Assembly: GCA_902616205.1 (NCBI GenBank)
Contig: CACMRY010000005.1
Location: 1 to 40,728, forward strand
Origin: an uncultured Pelagibacteraceae bacterium
GTDB taxonomy: Bacteria > Pseudomonadota > Alphaproteobacteria > Pelagibacterales > Pelagibacteraceae
Length of the DNA: 40,728 nucleotides
Reading direction: 5' to 3'
In this document: positions 32,522 to 40,695 of the stretch, in pieces
Layout of the letters: each line of letters starts with the position of its first letter
Numbering within the stretch: position 1 is the first letter of the stretch
The notes under the pieces: generated by a model
Database searches by the model: none
Told to the model about the DNA's origin: nothing
Seen by the model: only the letters and a program-made list of their open reading frames with translations
Translations under genes and position numbers: made by a program

Positions 32522-33263
32522 TTTTATCTACAATTCCGAATTTTCTAATATTTATGAAAGACCAAATATTAATTCAAATGTTAGTACACAGATATTATTT
32601 GGCGAAAACTTTAGTATTTTAAAAAAATCTAGAAACTTTTATAAAATTAAAATTGATACTGATAATTATGTTGGATTTATCAAAAAGTTAAAACTTTTTA
32701 ATAAATACCGAACCTCACATAAAATTTATGTACTAAAATCAAAAATATACAAATTGTCTAAGGAGAATAAATTTACTTACACAGGTAAAGATTTACCATT
32801 TGCAGGTAAAATTCAAATTTTAAACAAATACAAATCCTATTTAATGTTTAAGAAAAATTTTTGGATTAAAGAGGATGATGTTAAACCAATAAATCATAAG
32901 ATTAAAAATTTTATATATATTGTAAACCTTTTTAGAAATGTAAAATATAAATGGGGAGGTAAAACTTTTAAAGGCATTGATTGTTCTGGTTTAGTACAAA
33001 TAATTTATAATTATAATAACAAATTTTTCCCAAGAGATACTATTGACCAGATTAAGTTTAAAAAGGGACTTAAATCCAAAAAAAAATTTAAAAAAGGAGA
33101 CATTGTTTTTTGGAAGGGACATGTTGGAATTTGTATAAATTCAACAAAATTTATACACGCTTATGGACCAAGAAAAAAAGTTCTAATTATGCCAATAAAT
33201 CACACGATTAAACTGATTGAAAAAACTGCTGGATTAAAAGTTAAAAAAATTTTTTCAATTTAA
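32511..33263 (+). CDS. NlpC/P60-family peptidase, probable muropeptide endopeptidase
   Basis: A 250-residue cysteine peptidase beginning at a GTG inside the end of ampG (11-base overlap). SH3-like repeats fill about 10-125; the NlpC/P60 domain has nucleophile C158 in GIDCSGLVQ, H204 in WKGHVGIC and H216 in FIHAYG. There is no signal peptide, so it should act in the cytoplasm. Related SH3-NlpC/P60 enzymes such as YkfC cleave D-Glu-diamino-acid bonds in recycled muropeptides, and the coupling to ampG fits that job. Substrate is inferred. Confidence 0.82.
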   Translation: MKNNFIYNSEFSNIYERPNINSNVSTQILFGENFSILKKSRNFYKIKIDTDNYVGFIKKLKLFNKYRTSHKIYVLKSKIYKLSKENKFTYTGKDLPFAGKIQILNKYKSYLMFKKNFWIKEDDVKPINHKIKNFIYIVNLFRNVKYKWGGKTFKGIDCSGLVQIIYNYNNKFFPRDTIDQIKFKKGLKSKKKFKKGDIVFWKGHVGICINSTKFIHAYGPRKKVLIMPINHTIKLIEKTAGLKVKKIFSI

Positions 33264-34159
33264 TTATATTCTCTTCCAAAATCTGGCTTAGAGACATCTT
33301 GTTTAAGTTCAATAATTTGACGTCTAACTTTCTTAGAGTTTGTTAATTTTTTTAATATTTTTGTATTTTCGGAATTAATTATATTTTTCTTAAATTGATT
33401 TAAATTTTTGATAAATAAATTAATTGCCTTTAACATGTTCTTTTTATTACTAAAGAATATATCTCTCCACATAATTTCATTGGATGCTGCTGTTCTTGAA
33501 AAATCTCTTAATCCTCCAGCGCTATATTTAATAATATTTTTTTTGTATTTCTTTTGAAAATCTAATGCTGTTTTGATTAAATTATAGGAAATTAAGTGTG
33601 GCAAATGACTAGTAATAGAAAAAATTCTATCATGCACATCGGGTTTCATTATTATTGTTCTCGAACCAATCATTTTCCAAAATTTTAATAGTTTTTTTTG
33701 CTTTTTTTTATTTTTATCTTCAAAGACAATACACCATTTATTAAGAAATAAATTTTTTGCACCATAAGTTGGTCCACTAACCTCTGAACCTGCAATAGGA
33801 TGACTCATAATCCATGTTAATGATTTATTTAATTCTTTATTTTTGATTTTTAAAACATTTAATTTAGTTGATCCTACATCGGTAATTAAACAATCTGATT
33901 TAATATACTTATTTAGCATAGGAATTATTTTTTTATATTCACTCATGGGAGTGCTTAATATTATAAAATCAACATTTGATATATTTTTATCAAGCCTGTC
34001 TAGAATAATTATTTTTGAATTGATATTTTTGATTTGCTTCTTATATTTTTTTGATTTTTCAAAAACTAATATTTGTCTTGAAATTTTTTTATTTAAAGAT
34101 GCCTTCAAAAGAGAGGATCCAATTAATCCACATCCTATTATCAATAATTTTTTAAACAT
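33260..34159 (-). CDS. tyrA: Prephenate/arogenate dehydrogenase
   Basis: Oxidative step of tyrosine synthesis. The 299-residue protein has the Rossmann motif IIGCGLIGSS (7-16), STPMSEY after the second strand, TDVGSTK (93-99) and the catalytic histidine H120 in SHPIAGSEVSGP. Cyclohexadienyl (dual substrate) activity cannot be excluded. It overlaps hisC upstream by eight bases and the converging NlpC/P60 gene by four. The tyrA-hisC pair suggests the aminotransferase serves aromatic as well as histidine synthesis. Confidence 0.88.
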   Translation of the reverse strand: MFKKLLIIGCGLIGSSLLKASLNKKISRQILVFEKSKKYKKQIKNINSKIIILDRLDKNISNVDFIILSTPMSEYKKIIPMLNKYIKSDCLITDVGSTKLNVLKIKNKELNKSLTWIMSHPIAGSEVSGPTYGAKNLFLNKWCIVFEDKNKKKQKKLLKFWKMIGSRTIIMKPDVHDRIFSITSHLPHLISYNLIKTALDFQKKYKKNIIKYSAGGLRDFSRTAASNEIMWRDIFFSNKKNMLKAINLFIKNLNQFKKNIINSENTKILKKLTNSKKVRRQIIELKQDVSKPDFGREYN

Positions 34160-35237
34160 TTTTAAATATTAGTGACATCTGTTTTAAAAAGAATTTATTC
34201 TCTTTAACATTGCCTATTGTTAATCTTAAACAATTTTTTATTCCATAAACATACATCTCTCTTAATATGATTCCTCTATTCTCAAGTTTTCTAGAGATAA
34301 AATTTGAAGAGAATTTGCAGTTTTTAAAATTTAATAAAAAGAAATTTGCTGTAACTTCATTTGTGTTAATATCATATTTTTTTAACTCGCTTTTAATTTT
34401 TTTACACCAATAAGTATTATGTTTTATGGAATTTTTTATATGTTTGTTGTCATATAAAGCCTCAACAGCACAATCTTGTGCAAATTTATTTACATTAAAT
34501 GGTGGTTTAATTTTATAAAGTTCTTTAATTATTTTTTTATCACCATATCCCCAACCAACTCTTAATGATGCAAGGCCGTGAATTTTTGAAAATGTCCTTA
34601 AAATAAAGACATTGCTAAAATTTTTAAAAATATTTAAAGCTGGTGAGTAATCTTTGTTCATCATATATTCAAAATACGCATCATCGACAACTAATAGTAT
34701 TTTCTTATTTAATTTTTTTCTTAATTTTAATAATTCTTTTTTTGTTAAATAGGTACCTGTAGGGTTATTTGGATTTGCTATAAAAACTATTTTTGTATTT
34801 CTACCTACTTTTTTCAAAATTTCATCCACAGAAACTTTAAAATTTATTTCTTTTGAAAATTTAACCTTAGCACCAACAATTTTCGAATAGATTCTATACA
34901 TTAAAAAACTGTATTGTGGTACGACTACTTCATCACCCTTATTTAAAAAGAGTGTGCATATCATTTGTATTATTTCATCTGATCCTGCTCCACATATAAT
35001 TTTTTCTTTATTTAAATTAAATTTCTTTGAAATAGTCTCTATTAATTTTTTAAACTTACTGTCGGGATATTTTGAAATATCGCTCTTTCTATTTCTTAAG
35101 ACATTTCTAACTCTTTCCCCTACACCAAAAGCCGACTCATTTGCTGATAATTTAACTACCTTTTTTTTAGAGCTTAATAATGACCTTCCTGGCTTGTATG
35201 TGACAAGATCTATTTTTCTAAAATTTGGTACATTCAT
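34152..35237 (-). CDS. hisC: Histidinol-phosphate/aromatic aminotransferase
   Basis: A class I/II PLP aminotransferase of 361 residues. It shows KLSANESAFGVG near the start, the NPNNPTGT loop, VVDDAYFEYM and the PLP lysine K218 in RTFSKIHGLASLRVGWG. Members of this subgroup transfer amino groups to imidazole-acetol phosphate and to aromatic keto acids. Operon position with tyrA favours an aromatic role, but the histidine function cannot be ruled out. It lies divergent from metX, with 187 bases between. Confidence 0.88.
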   Translation of the reverse strand: MNVPNFRKIDLVTYKPGRSLLSSKKKVVKLSANESAFGVGERVRNVLRNRKSDISKYPDSKFKKLIETISKKFNLNKEKIICGAGSDEIIQMICTLFLNKGDEVVVPQYSFLMYRIYSKIVGAKVKFSKEINFKVSVDEILKKVGRNTKIVFIANPNNPTGTYLTKKELLKLRKKLNKKILLVVDDAYFEYMMNKDYSPALNIFKNFSNVFILRTFSKIHGLASLRVGWGYGDKKIIKELYKIKPPFNVNKFAQDCAVEALYDNKHIKNSIKHNTYWCKKIKSELKKYDINTNEVTANFFLLNFKNCKFSSNFISRKLENRGIILREMYVYGIKNCLRLTIGNVKENKFFLKQMSLIFKNV

Positions 35238-35301
35238 ATTGATAATTATTAAAGTGAATATTTATATATTTAATCAAAAGAAGCAATTAATTCTAAAAAA
35301 A

Positions 35302-35329
35302 TTGACATGTAAATAGCTATCTTGTAAAA
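35302..35329 (+). promoter_or_regulatory. Promoter of metX
   Basis: TTGACA at 35302-35307 and TGTAAA at 35324-35329 are 16 bases apart. Transcription would begin near 35336, at the first bases of the SAM-II-like element, which strongly supports both calls. Confidence 0.7.
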
Positions 35330-35335
35330 GTTTTC

Positions 35336-35393
35336 TGCGCTGATTTAAACTGAATTGCGAGCGCTTTAAAAAACCTGCTAAACAAGTTTTTTT
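35336..35393 (+). ncRNA. SAM-II-class riboswitch upstream of metX
   Basis: A five-pair P1 stem forms from 35337-35341 (GCGCT) and 35360-35364 (AGCGC). The loop has the CTGATTTAA...TTGC segment and downstream TGCTAAA that match the SAM-II aptamer seen in alphaproteobacterial met leaders. After it comes a run of seven T (35387-35393), and a competing hairpin from A-tract 35368 to it can be drawn. SAM binding should lower MetX expression. The pseudoknot pairing was not resolved by hand, and SAM-V shares the core. Confidence 0.78.
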
Positions 35394-35424
35394 ACCTCTC
35401 AATTCGTTAAATCTTAAATTTATT

Positions 35425-36558
35425 ATGAACAAGTTAAAACAAACAAAAAATATTATAATAGCAAAACCACAAAAATTAGATTGTGGAAAAGAAATTTCAA
35501 ATTTTCCAATTTCATACGAGACATATGGAACTCTAAACGAAAAAAAAGATAATGCTATTTTAGTTTTTCATGCGTTAACAGGTGATCAGTTTGCTTCTGG
35601 AAAAAACCCCATTACCAATAAAGATGGCTGGTGGAGCTACGCTCTTGGACCAGGAAAAGCTATAGATACAGAGAAATTTTTTGTCATATGCGCCAATGTA
35701 ATTGGAGGATGTATGGGTTCATATGGTCCAAGCACAATAGATGAGGAAACAGGCAAACCTATAGGGACAAATTTTCCAGTTATAACAATTAATGATATGG
35801 TTAATGCTCAATACAATCTGCTAGAGCACTTTGAAATAGATAAATTATATGCAGTTATCGGCGGATCCATGGGTGGTATGCAGGTATTACAATTTGTTTC
35901 TAATTTTCCAGATAAAGCACACATTGCAATACCGATTGCCTGTACATCAAGTCATTCTGCACAAAATATTGCTTTCAATGAACTTGGAAGGCAAGCAATT
36001 CTAGCTGATACTAATTGGAGGAATGGTTTTTACGAAGAAAATAAAATAAGTCCTGATAAAGGTTTAGCTGTTGCTAGAATGGCGGCACATATTACTTATT
36101 TGTCGAAAAAAGGTCTCCAGGAAAAATTTGGTAGAAAGTTACAAGAGAGAGATGACTTAAAATTTAGTTTTGATGCAGATTTTCAAATAGAGAGTTATCT
36201 TAGATACCAAGGATCAGTGTTTGTAGATAGGTTTGATGCAAATAGTTACTTGTATATAACTAGAGCAATGGATTACTTCGATTTATCAAAACAATTTAAT
36301 GGTAGTCTATCAGCTGCTTTCAGTAAGACGACTTCTAAATTTTTTGTAATTTCATTCACTTCAGATTGGCTATATCCAACTGCTGAAAATAGAGAAATAG
36401 TTATAGCGCTGAACGCAATTGGTGCAGATGTAGGTTTTGTAGAAATAGAATCCGACAAAGGACACGATTCATTTCTTTTAGATGTGCCAGATTTTTTAGA
36501 TACTTTAGGGAACTATTTAAAAACAAACTATAAAACTGTAAATGAAAAAAGAATTTAA
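35425..36558 (+). CDS. metX: Homoserine O-acyltransferase (MetX type)
   Basis: Activates homoserine with acetyl- (or succinyl-) CoA, the first committed step of methionine synthesis. The 377-residue alpha/beta hydrolase has the nucleophile S148 in IGGSMGGMQ, an oxyanion segment NVIGGCMGSYGPS and the catalytic H347 in DKGHDSFLLD. It lies 32 bases after the SAM-II-like element's T-run, and overlaps metW by 17 bases. Many metX-metW alphaproteobacteria use this pair. Acyl-donor identity is not readable. Confidence 0.93.
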   Translation: MNKLKQTKNIIIAKPQKLDCGKEISNFPISYETYGTLNEKKDNAILVFHALTGDQFASGKNPITNKDGWWSYALGPGKAIDTEKFFVICANVIGGCMGSYGPSTIDEETGKPIGTNFPVITINDMVNAQYNLLEHFEIDKLYAVIGGSMGGMQVLQFVSNFPDKAHIAIPIACTSSHSAQNIAFNELGRQAILADTNWRNGFYEENKISPDKGLAVARMAAHITYLSKKGLQEKFGRKLQERDDLKFSFDADFQIESYLRYQGSVFVDRFDANSYLYITRAMDYFDLSKQFNGSLSAAFSKTTSKFFVISFTSDWLYPTAENREIVIALNAIGADVGFVEIESDKGHDSFLLDVPDFLDTLGNYLKTNYKTVNEKRI

Positions 36559-37138
36559 AGTTATTTCTGAGCTAATATTGCAAAATTCCAAAGTTTTAGA
36601 TGTTGGATGTGGTGATGGAGAACTAATGAAATTTCTTAGAGATAATAAGACTACCAAAATACGTGGTTTAGAAATTTCAAAAAATAGAGTTCAAAATTGT
36701 CTATCAAAAGGTTTGACTGTAATAGAAGGAAATGCAGAAAATGACTTACAACAATTCCCAAATAATTCATTCGATTTTGTTATATTAAGTCAGACGCTTC
36801 AAGCTTTCTTAGATCCTGAAAAAGTTATTTCTGAGCTTTTGCGAGTTGGTAAAAAAGCAATTGTTACTATACCAAACTTTGGTTACTGGAAAGTTCGTCT
36901 TAATTTATTAATCAAGGGTACAATGCCAGTTACAGAAAACCTTCCTAATGAATGGTATAATACACCTAATTTGCATATGTGCACTTTGAGGGATTTTTTT
37001 AATTTTTGTTCAAAAAGAGAAATAAAAATTTTTAAATCTTTAGCATTAAAAAATGATAAAACTCTTAATTTAAGTGCTAAAAATTTAGCATGGAGAAATT
37101 TAGAATCACAATTAGGTATTTTTTTAATTGAGAAATAA
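36542..37138 (+). CDS. metW: Methionine biosynthesis protein MetW
   Basis: A 198-residue SAM-methyltransferase-fold protein with VLDVGCGDGELM (18-29) and a VILSQTLQAFLDPE segment of the MetW family. It partners MetX and is often needed for its activity; a methyltransferase reaction has not been clearly established. The gene overlaps metX by 17 bases and touches gloB with no gap. Confidence 0.93.
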   Translation: MKKEFKVISELILQNSKVLDVGCGDGELMKFLRDNKTTKIRGLEISKNRVQNCLSKGLTVIEGNAENDLQQFPNNSFDFVILSQTLQAFLDPEKVISELLRVGKKAIVTIPNFGYWKVRLNLLIKGTMPVTENLPNEWYNTPNLHMCTLRDFFNFCSKREIKIFKSLALKNDKTLNLSAKNLAWRNLESQLGIFLIEK

Positions 37139-37855
37139 ATGAATGTTGAAGTTATAAAATGTCTAGAGGATAATTATTCTTATTTAATTATAGACAGTAA
37201 AAAAAATGCTTGTGTTGTAGACCCAAGTGAAGAAGGACCTGTAATTGCTTGTGTGGAAAGTAATCAAGCTAATTTAAAGTATATATTAAACACGCATCAT
37301 CATTTTGATCACATTGGGGGAAATTTAAATTTGAAAAAGAAATATAATGCCAAAGTAATAGGATATGTAAAGGATAGAGATAGAATCCCCGGAATTGACA
37401 TAGAGCTGAAGGATAAAGAGATTTGGAGCAAAGATGAATTTAGTTTTCAAGTATTCCATATACCTGGACATACCTCTGGACACATATGTTTCTATTTTAA
37501 AAAAGAAAAATTATTATTTACTGGAGATACGCTATTCTCTTTAGGATGTGGCAGAATATTTGAAGGTACATATGAACAAATGTTTTCCTCGCTTCAAACA
37601 TTTAAAAATTTTCCAAAAGATACAAAAATATTCTGTGGACATGAATACACAATGAAAAATGCAGAGTTTTGTAAAATGCAAGATCAACAAAATGAGAAGC
37701 TAAACGAAAAATTTGAAAAAATTAAAAATTTATTAGATAAAGGATTACCAACTATGCCAACCACAATTGAGGATGAGCTAGATTGTAACATTTTTTTAAA
37801 ATCTGAAGATTTGGAAACATTTTCAAAATTGAGGAATTTGAAGGATAATTTCTAA
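37139..37855 (+). CDS. gloB: Hydroxyacylglutathione hydrolase (glyoxalase II)
   Basis: Hydrolyses S-lactoylglutathione to lactate and glutathione, completing methylglyoxal detoxification. The metallo-beta-lactamase motif THHHFDHIGG is at 52-61, a GHTSGH histidine motif at about 114-119, FTGDTLF with the bridging aspartate further on, and CGHEYT with the last metal histidine. The 238-residue length is a little short but complete. It begins directly at the metW stop, in one operon with metX. Confidence 0.93.
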   Translation: MNVEVIKCLEDNYSYLIIDSKKNACVVDPSEEGPVIACVESNQANLKYILNTHHHFDHIGGNLNLKKKYNAKVIGYVKDRDRIPGIDIELKDKEIWSKDEFSFQVFHIPGHTSGHICFYFKKEKLLFTGDTLFSLGCGRIFEGTYEQMFSSLQTFKNFPKDTKIFCGHEYTMKNAEFCKMQDQQNEKLNEKFEKIKNLLDKGLPTMPTTIEDELDCNIFLKSEDLETFSKLRNLKDNF

Positions 37856-37865
37856 GTTATTCAGC

Positions 37866-37893
37866 TTGACTATAATTTGACCCTGACTATATT
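37866..37893 (+). promoter_or_regulatory. Promoter of the rplU-rpmA-obgE-proBA operon
   Basis: TTGACT (37866-37871) and TATATT (37888-37893) are 16 bases apart, giving a start near 37900, about 20 bases before the ATG. A second pair, TTGACC (37877-37882) and TAATAA (37899-37904), is offset by 11 bases and could be an alternative. No terminator or long leader for autoregulation is visible. Confidence 0.6.
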
Positions 37894-37919
37894 GCTGTTA
37901 ATAAAAATTAGGACTAACA

Positions 37920-38321
37920 ATGTCATTCGCAGTAATAAAAACAGGTGGAAAACAGTATAAAGTGCAAACTGGAGAAATAATTAAGATTGAAAGATTAGAA
38001 GATTCGAAAACTGAAACTAAACTAGAATTTAATGAAGTTTTAGCTTACGGAGACGATAAAAACCTTGAATTAGGAGAACCAAATATTTCAGGAGCTAAAG
38101 TTGAAGCTGACTTAATTAAAAATGGAAAAAATAGAACGGTATTAATTTTTAAAAAAAGAAGAAGAAAAAACTCTAGAAGAAAAAATGGACATAGGCAGCA
38201 GTTTTCTTTAATTAGAATAAATAAAATTTTTGCCAAAGATGGAAAGATAATTTCTGAGGCGGAAATAAAAAAGGAAGCTTCAAAAGAAATAAAAGCTCAA
38301 ACTAAGGAAGTTTCAAAATAA
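37920..38321 (+). CDS. rplU: Ribosomal protein L21
   Basis: A 133-residue basic protein of the 50S subunit. It opens FAVIKTGGKQYKVQTGEIIKIE and has the KKRRRKNSRRKNGHRQQF segment typical of L21. The last 25 residues are a Lys/Glu-rich extension beyond the core, a feature seen in alphaproteobacterial L21 proteins. It starts the conserved rplU-rpmA-obgE order. An AGGA sits nine bases before the ATG. Confidence 0.96.
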   Translation: MSFAVIKTGGKQYKVQTGEIIKIERLEDSKTETKLEFNEVLAYGDDKNLELGEPNISGAKVEADLIKNGKNRTVLIFKKRRRKNSRRKNGHRQQFSLIRINKIFAKDGKIISEAEIKKEASKEIKAQTKEVSK

Positions 38322-38332
38322 ATAGGTAAACT

Positions 38333-38587
38333 ATGGCAACAAAAAAAGCTGGTGGATCGTCAAGGAATGGTAGAGATAGTGCTGGACGTAGGCTAGGAGT
38401 AAAAAAATATGGTGGCCAGTTTGTTGTTCCTGGAAATATAATTGTAAGACAAAGAGGAACAAAAATTTTCCCTGGAGAAAACGTAGGGATGGGAAAAGAT
38501 CACTCAATTTTTTCAGTGGTTAAAGGTAAAGTAGAATTTAAAAAAAGTAAGTCAGATAGAACTTACGTATCTGTAAAACCCAATTAA
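38333..38587 (+). CDS. rpmA: Ribosomal protein L27
   Basis: An 84-residue protein whose N-terminal tail reaches the peptidyl-transferase centre. It opens [20 protein letters not shown], with the invariant L27 pattern and no cleaved leader peptide, and has the [10 protein letters not shown] core. It lies 11 bases after rplU, with a weak AGGTAA ribosome site. Confidence 0.97.
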   Translation: MATKKAGGSSRNGRDSAGRRLGVKKYGGQFVVPGNIIVRQRGTKIFPGENVGMGKDHSIFSVVKGKVEFKKSKSDRTYVSVKPN

Positions 38588-38615
38588 ATCTCACAACTCC
38601 TAACATAGTTGTTTC

Positions 38616-39599
38616 ATGAAATTTTTAGATCAAGTAAAGATATTCGTAAAAGCTGGTGATGGTGGATCAGGATCACCTAGTTTCAGAAGAGAAAAATTTG
38701 TTGAGTTTGGAGGTCCTGATGGCGGAGACGGTGGTAAAGGAGGTTCTGTGGTACTTACATCAGAAAGAAACTTAAACACACTTATAGACTTTCGATATCA
38801 ACAACACTTTAAAGCACAAAGAGGTGGCGATGGTAGTGGAAAAAATAAAACAGGGAAAGGTGGTGAAGTCCTTTTTCTAAAAGTTCCAGTCGGCACACAA
38901 GTTTTTGAGGAAGATAACAAAACCCTAATCTATGATTTTAAAAATGAAAATGAAGAATTTGTTGTTGCTATAGGAGGAAAGGGAGGATTTGGGAATACAA
39001 GATTCAAATCTTCAACTAATCGTGCTCCAAAAAAATTTACTAAAGGATCTAAAGGAGAGGAATTTTGGATATGGCTTCAACTCAAAACTATTGCTGATAT
39101 TGGAATTATAGGACTTCCTAATGCTGGTAAATCTAGCCTACTTGCATCTATAACAAGTGCCAACCCAAAAATAGCAAATTACAAATTTACCACTTTAAAT
39201 CCAAATTTAGGTGTCACAATTTATGATGATAAAGAAATAACACTAGCAGATATACCTGGTCTAATAGAAGGAGCACATACAGGAACTGGCTTAGGTATTA
39301 AGTTTTTAAAACATATTGAAAGATGTAAATCTCTCTTACATTTAATAGACATTACAGAAAACAACCTTGAGGAATCTTATAATCAAGTAAGAAATGAATT
39401 AGGCGAATATAGTAGTGATCTCTTGAAAAAAGATGAATTAATAGTTTTAAACAAGATAGATTTATTAGATGAAATTGAAGTAAATGAAAAAGTAAAAAAC
39501 TTTAAAAAAAAAACAAATAAAAATGTATTACTATTATCTACACTTAGAAAAGACGCATTAATGAAAGTCAAAGCTAAATTAATAAATTATGTATCTTAA
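38616..39599 (+). CDS. obgE: Obg/CgtA GTPase
   Basis: A GTPase bound to the large ribosomal subunit that links ribosome assembly to nutrient state. The 327 residues contain the glycine-rich Obg fold (1-158, with GGPDGGDGGKGGS repeats) and the G domain: G1 GLPNAGKSS (166-174), G3 DIPGLIEGAH (212-221), G4 LNKIDLL, and a SAT-like STLRK end. It lacks the optional C-terminal OCT domain, as do many proteobacterial Obg proteins of this length. Its end overlaps proB by 11 bases. Confidence 0.95.
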   Translation: MKFLDQVKIFVKAGDGGSGSPSFRREKFVEFGGPDGGDGGKGGSVVLTSERNLNTLIDFRYQQHFKAQRGGDGSGKNKTGKGGEVLFLKVPVGTQVFEEDNKTLIYDFKNENEEFVVAIGGKGGFGNTRFKSSTNRAPKKFTKGSKGEEFWIWLQLKTIADIGIIGLPNAGKSSLLASITSANPKIANYKFTTLNPNLGVTIYDDKEITLADIPGLIEGAHTGTGLGIKFLKHIERCKSLLHLIDITENNLEESYNQVRNELGEYSSDLLKKDELIVLNKIDLLDEIEVNEKVKNFKKKTNKNVLLLSTLRKDALMKVKAKLINYVS

Positions 39600-40695
39600 A
39601 GACTCAAAGACTGTTGTAATAAAAATTGGCTCTTCTCTTCTTATTGATAAAGATAAAAAAATAAGGAGAAAGTGGTTAAATGAATTTGCAAAAGATATCA
39701 AAAACTTAAAAGATTTAAAAAAAAACATAATTATTGTTAGCTCAGGTGCTATAGCGCTTGGCTGTAAAAAACTTAAATTAAGAAGAAAGAATCTCAAATT
39801 AGATAAAAGTCAGGCTGTAGCATCAATTGGCCAAATCGAACTAATGAATTTGTTTAAAGAATATTTCAGTCCAAAAAAAATTAATCTTTCACAAATATTA
39901 TTAACTCTTGAGGATACTGAAAAAAGAAGAAGAGCAATTAATGCTAAAAGAACATTTGAAAATCTATTTAGTTTAAGTTTTGTCCCAATAGTTAATGAGA
40001 ATGATAGTATCGCAACATCTGAGATTAAATATGGTGACAATGACAGATTAGCTTCAAGAGTTGCACAAATTTCAGGTGCCGATTGTTTAATTTTATTATC
40101 TGATGTTGAAGGATTATACACAAAAAATCCAAAAATAAATAAAGAAGCAATATTAATAAAAGAAATAAGCACTATTGATGATAAGATTGAAAAAATCGCA
40201 ACGAAGAGTATAAGTGAGCACGGAACTGGTGGCATGAAGACAAAGATTGATGCAGCAAAAATTTGTCAACTTTCAGGATGTCATATGGCAATTGCAAATG
40301 GTTTAGTTCATAGACCTATTCAAAAAATTTTATCAGATAATAATTGTACTTGGTTTTCGCCAAATATATCAAAATTAGACGCTAGAAAAAAATGGATTAT
40401 AAGTTCTATTGCTCCAAAAGGAGATGTAATAATTGATGATGGTGCTTTAAATGCACTAAAAAAAGGTAAGAGTTTGTTGGCTGCTGGTATTAAGACAGTT
40501 AGAGGAAATTTTAATAAAGGAGATCATATTAAAATTTTAGATAAAAACATGAATGAATTTGCTCGTGGCTTGAGTAGCTTCACATCAGCTGAAATAAGTA
40601 AAATTAAGGGGCAACATTCAAACACAATTTCAAGTTTATTGGGATATGTTTCAAAATCAGAGGTTATTCATAAAGATGATATGGTAAGAATATAA
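39589..40695 (+). CDS. proB: Glutamate 5-kinase
   Basis: Phosphorylates glutamate to start proline synthesis. The 368 residues hold an amino-acid kinase domain (about 1-255) with VVIKIGSSLL at the start, an IVSSGAIALG segment, PIVNENDSIAT and SEHGTGGMKTKI, then a PUA domain (about 275-365). Proline feedback control of the kinase domain is typical. It overlaps obgE by 11 bases and its stop overlaps the next start by one base. Confidence 0.94.
   Translation: MYLKDSKTVVIKIGSSLLIDKDKKIRRKWLNEFAKDIKNLKDLKKNIIIVSSGAIALGCKKLKLRRKNLKLDKSQAVASIGQIELMNLFKEYFSPKKINLSQILLTLEDTEKRRRAINAKRTFENLFSLSFVPIVNENDSIATSEIKYGDNDRLASRVAQISGADCLILLSDVEGLYTKNPKINKEAILIKEISTIDDKIEKIATKSISEHGTGGMKTKIDAAKICQLSGCHMAIANGLVHRPIQKILSDNNCTWFSPNISKLDARKKWIISSIAPKGDVIIDDGALNALKKGKSLLAAGIKTVRGNFNKGDHIKILDKNMNEFARGLSSFTSAEISKIKGQHSNTISSLLGYVSKSEVIHKDDMVRI

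Noticed and set aside
39810..40235. A 141-codon open frame on the minus strand inside proB
   Set aside because: It overlaps the kinase domain of proB with no domain, ribosome site or promoter of its own.
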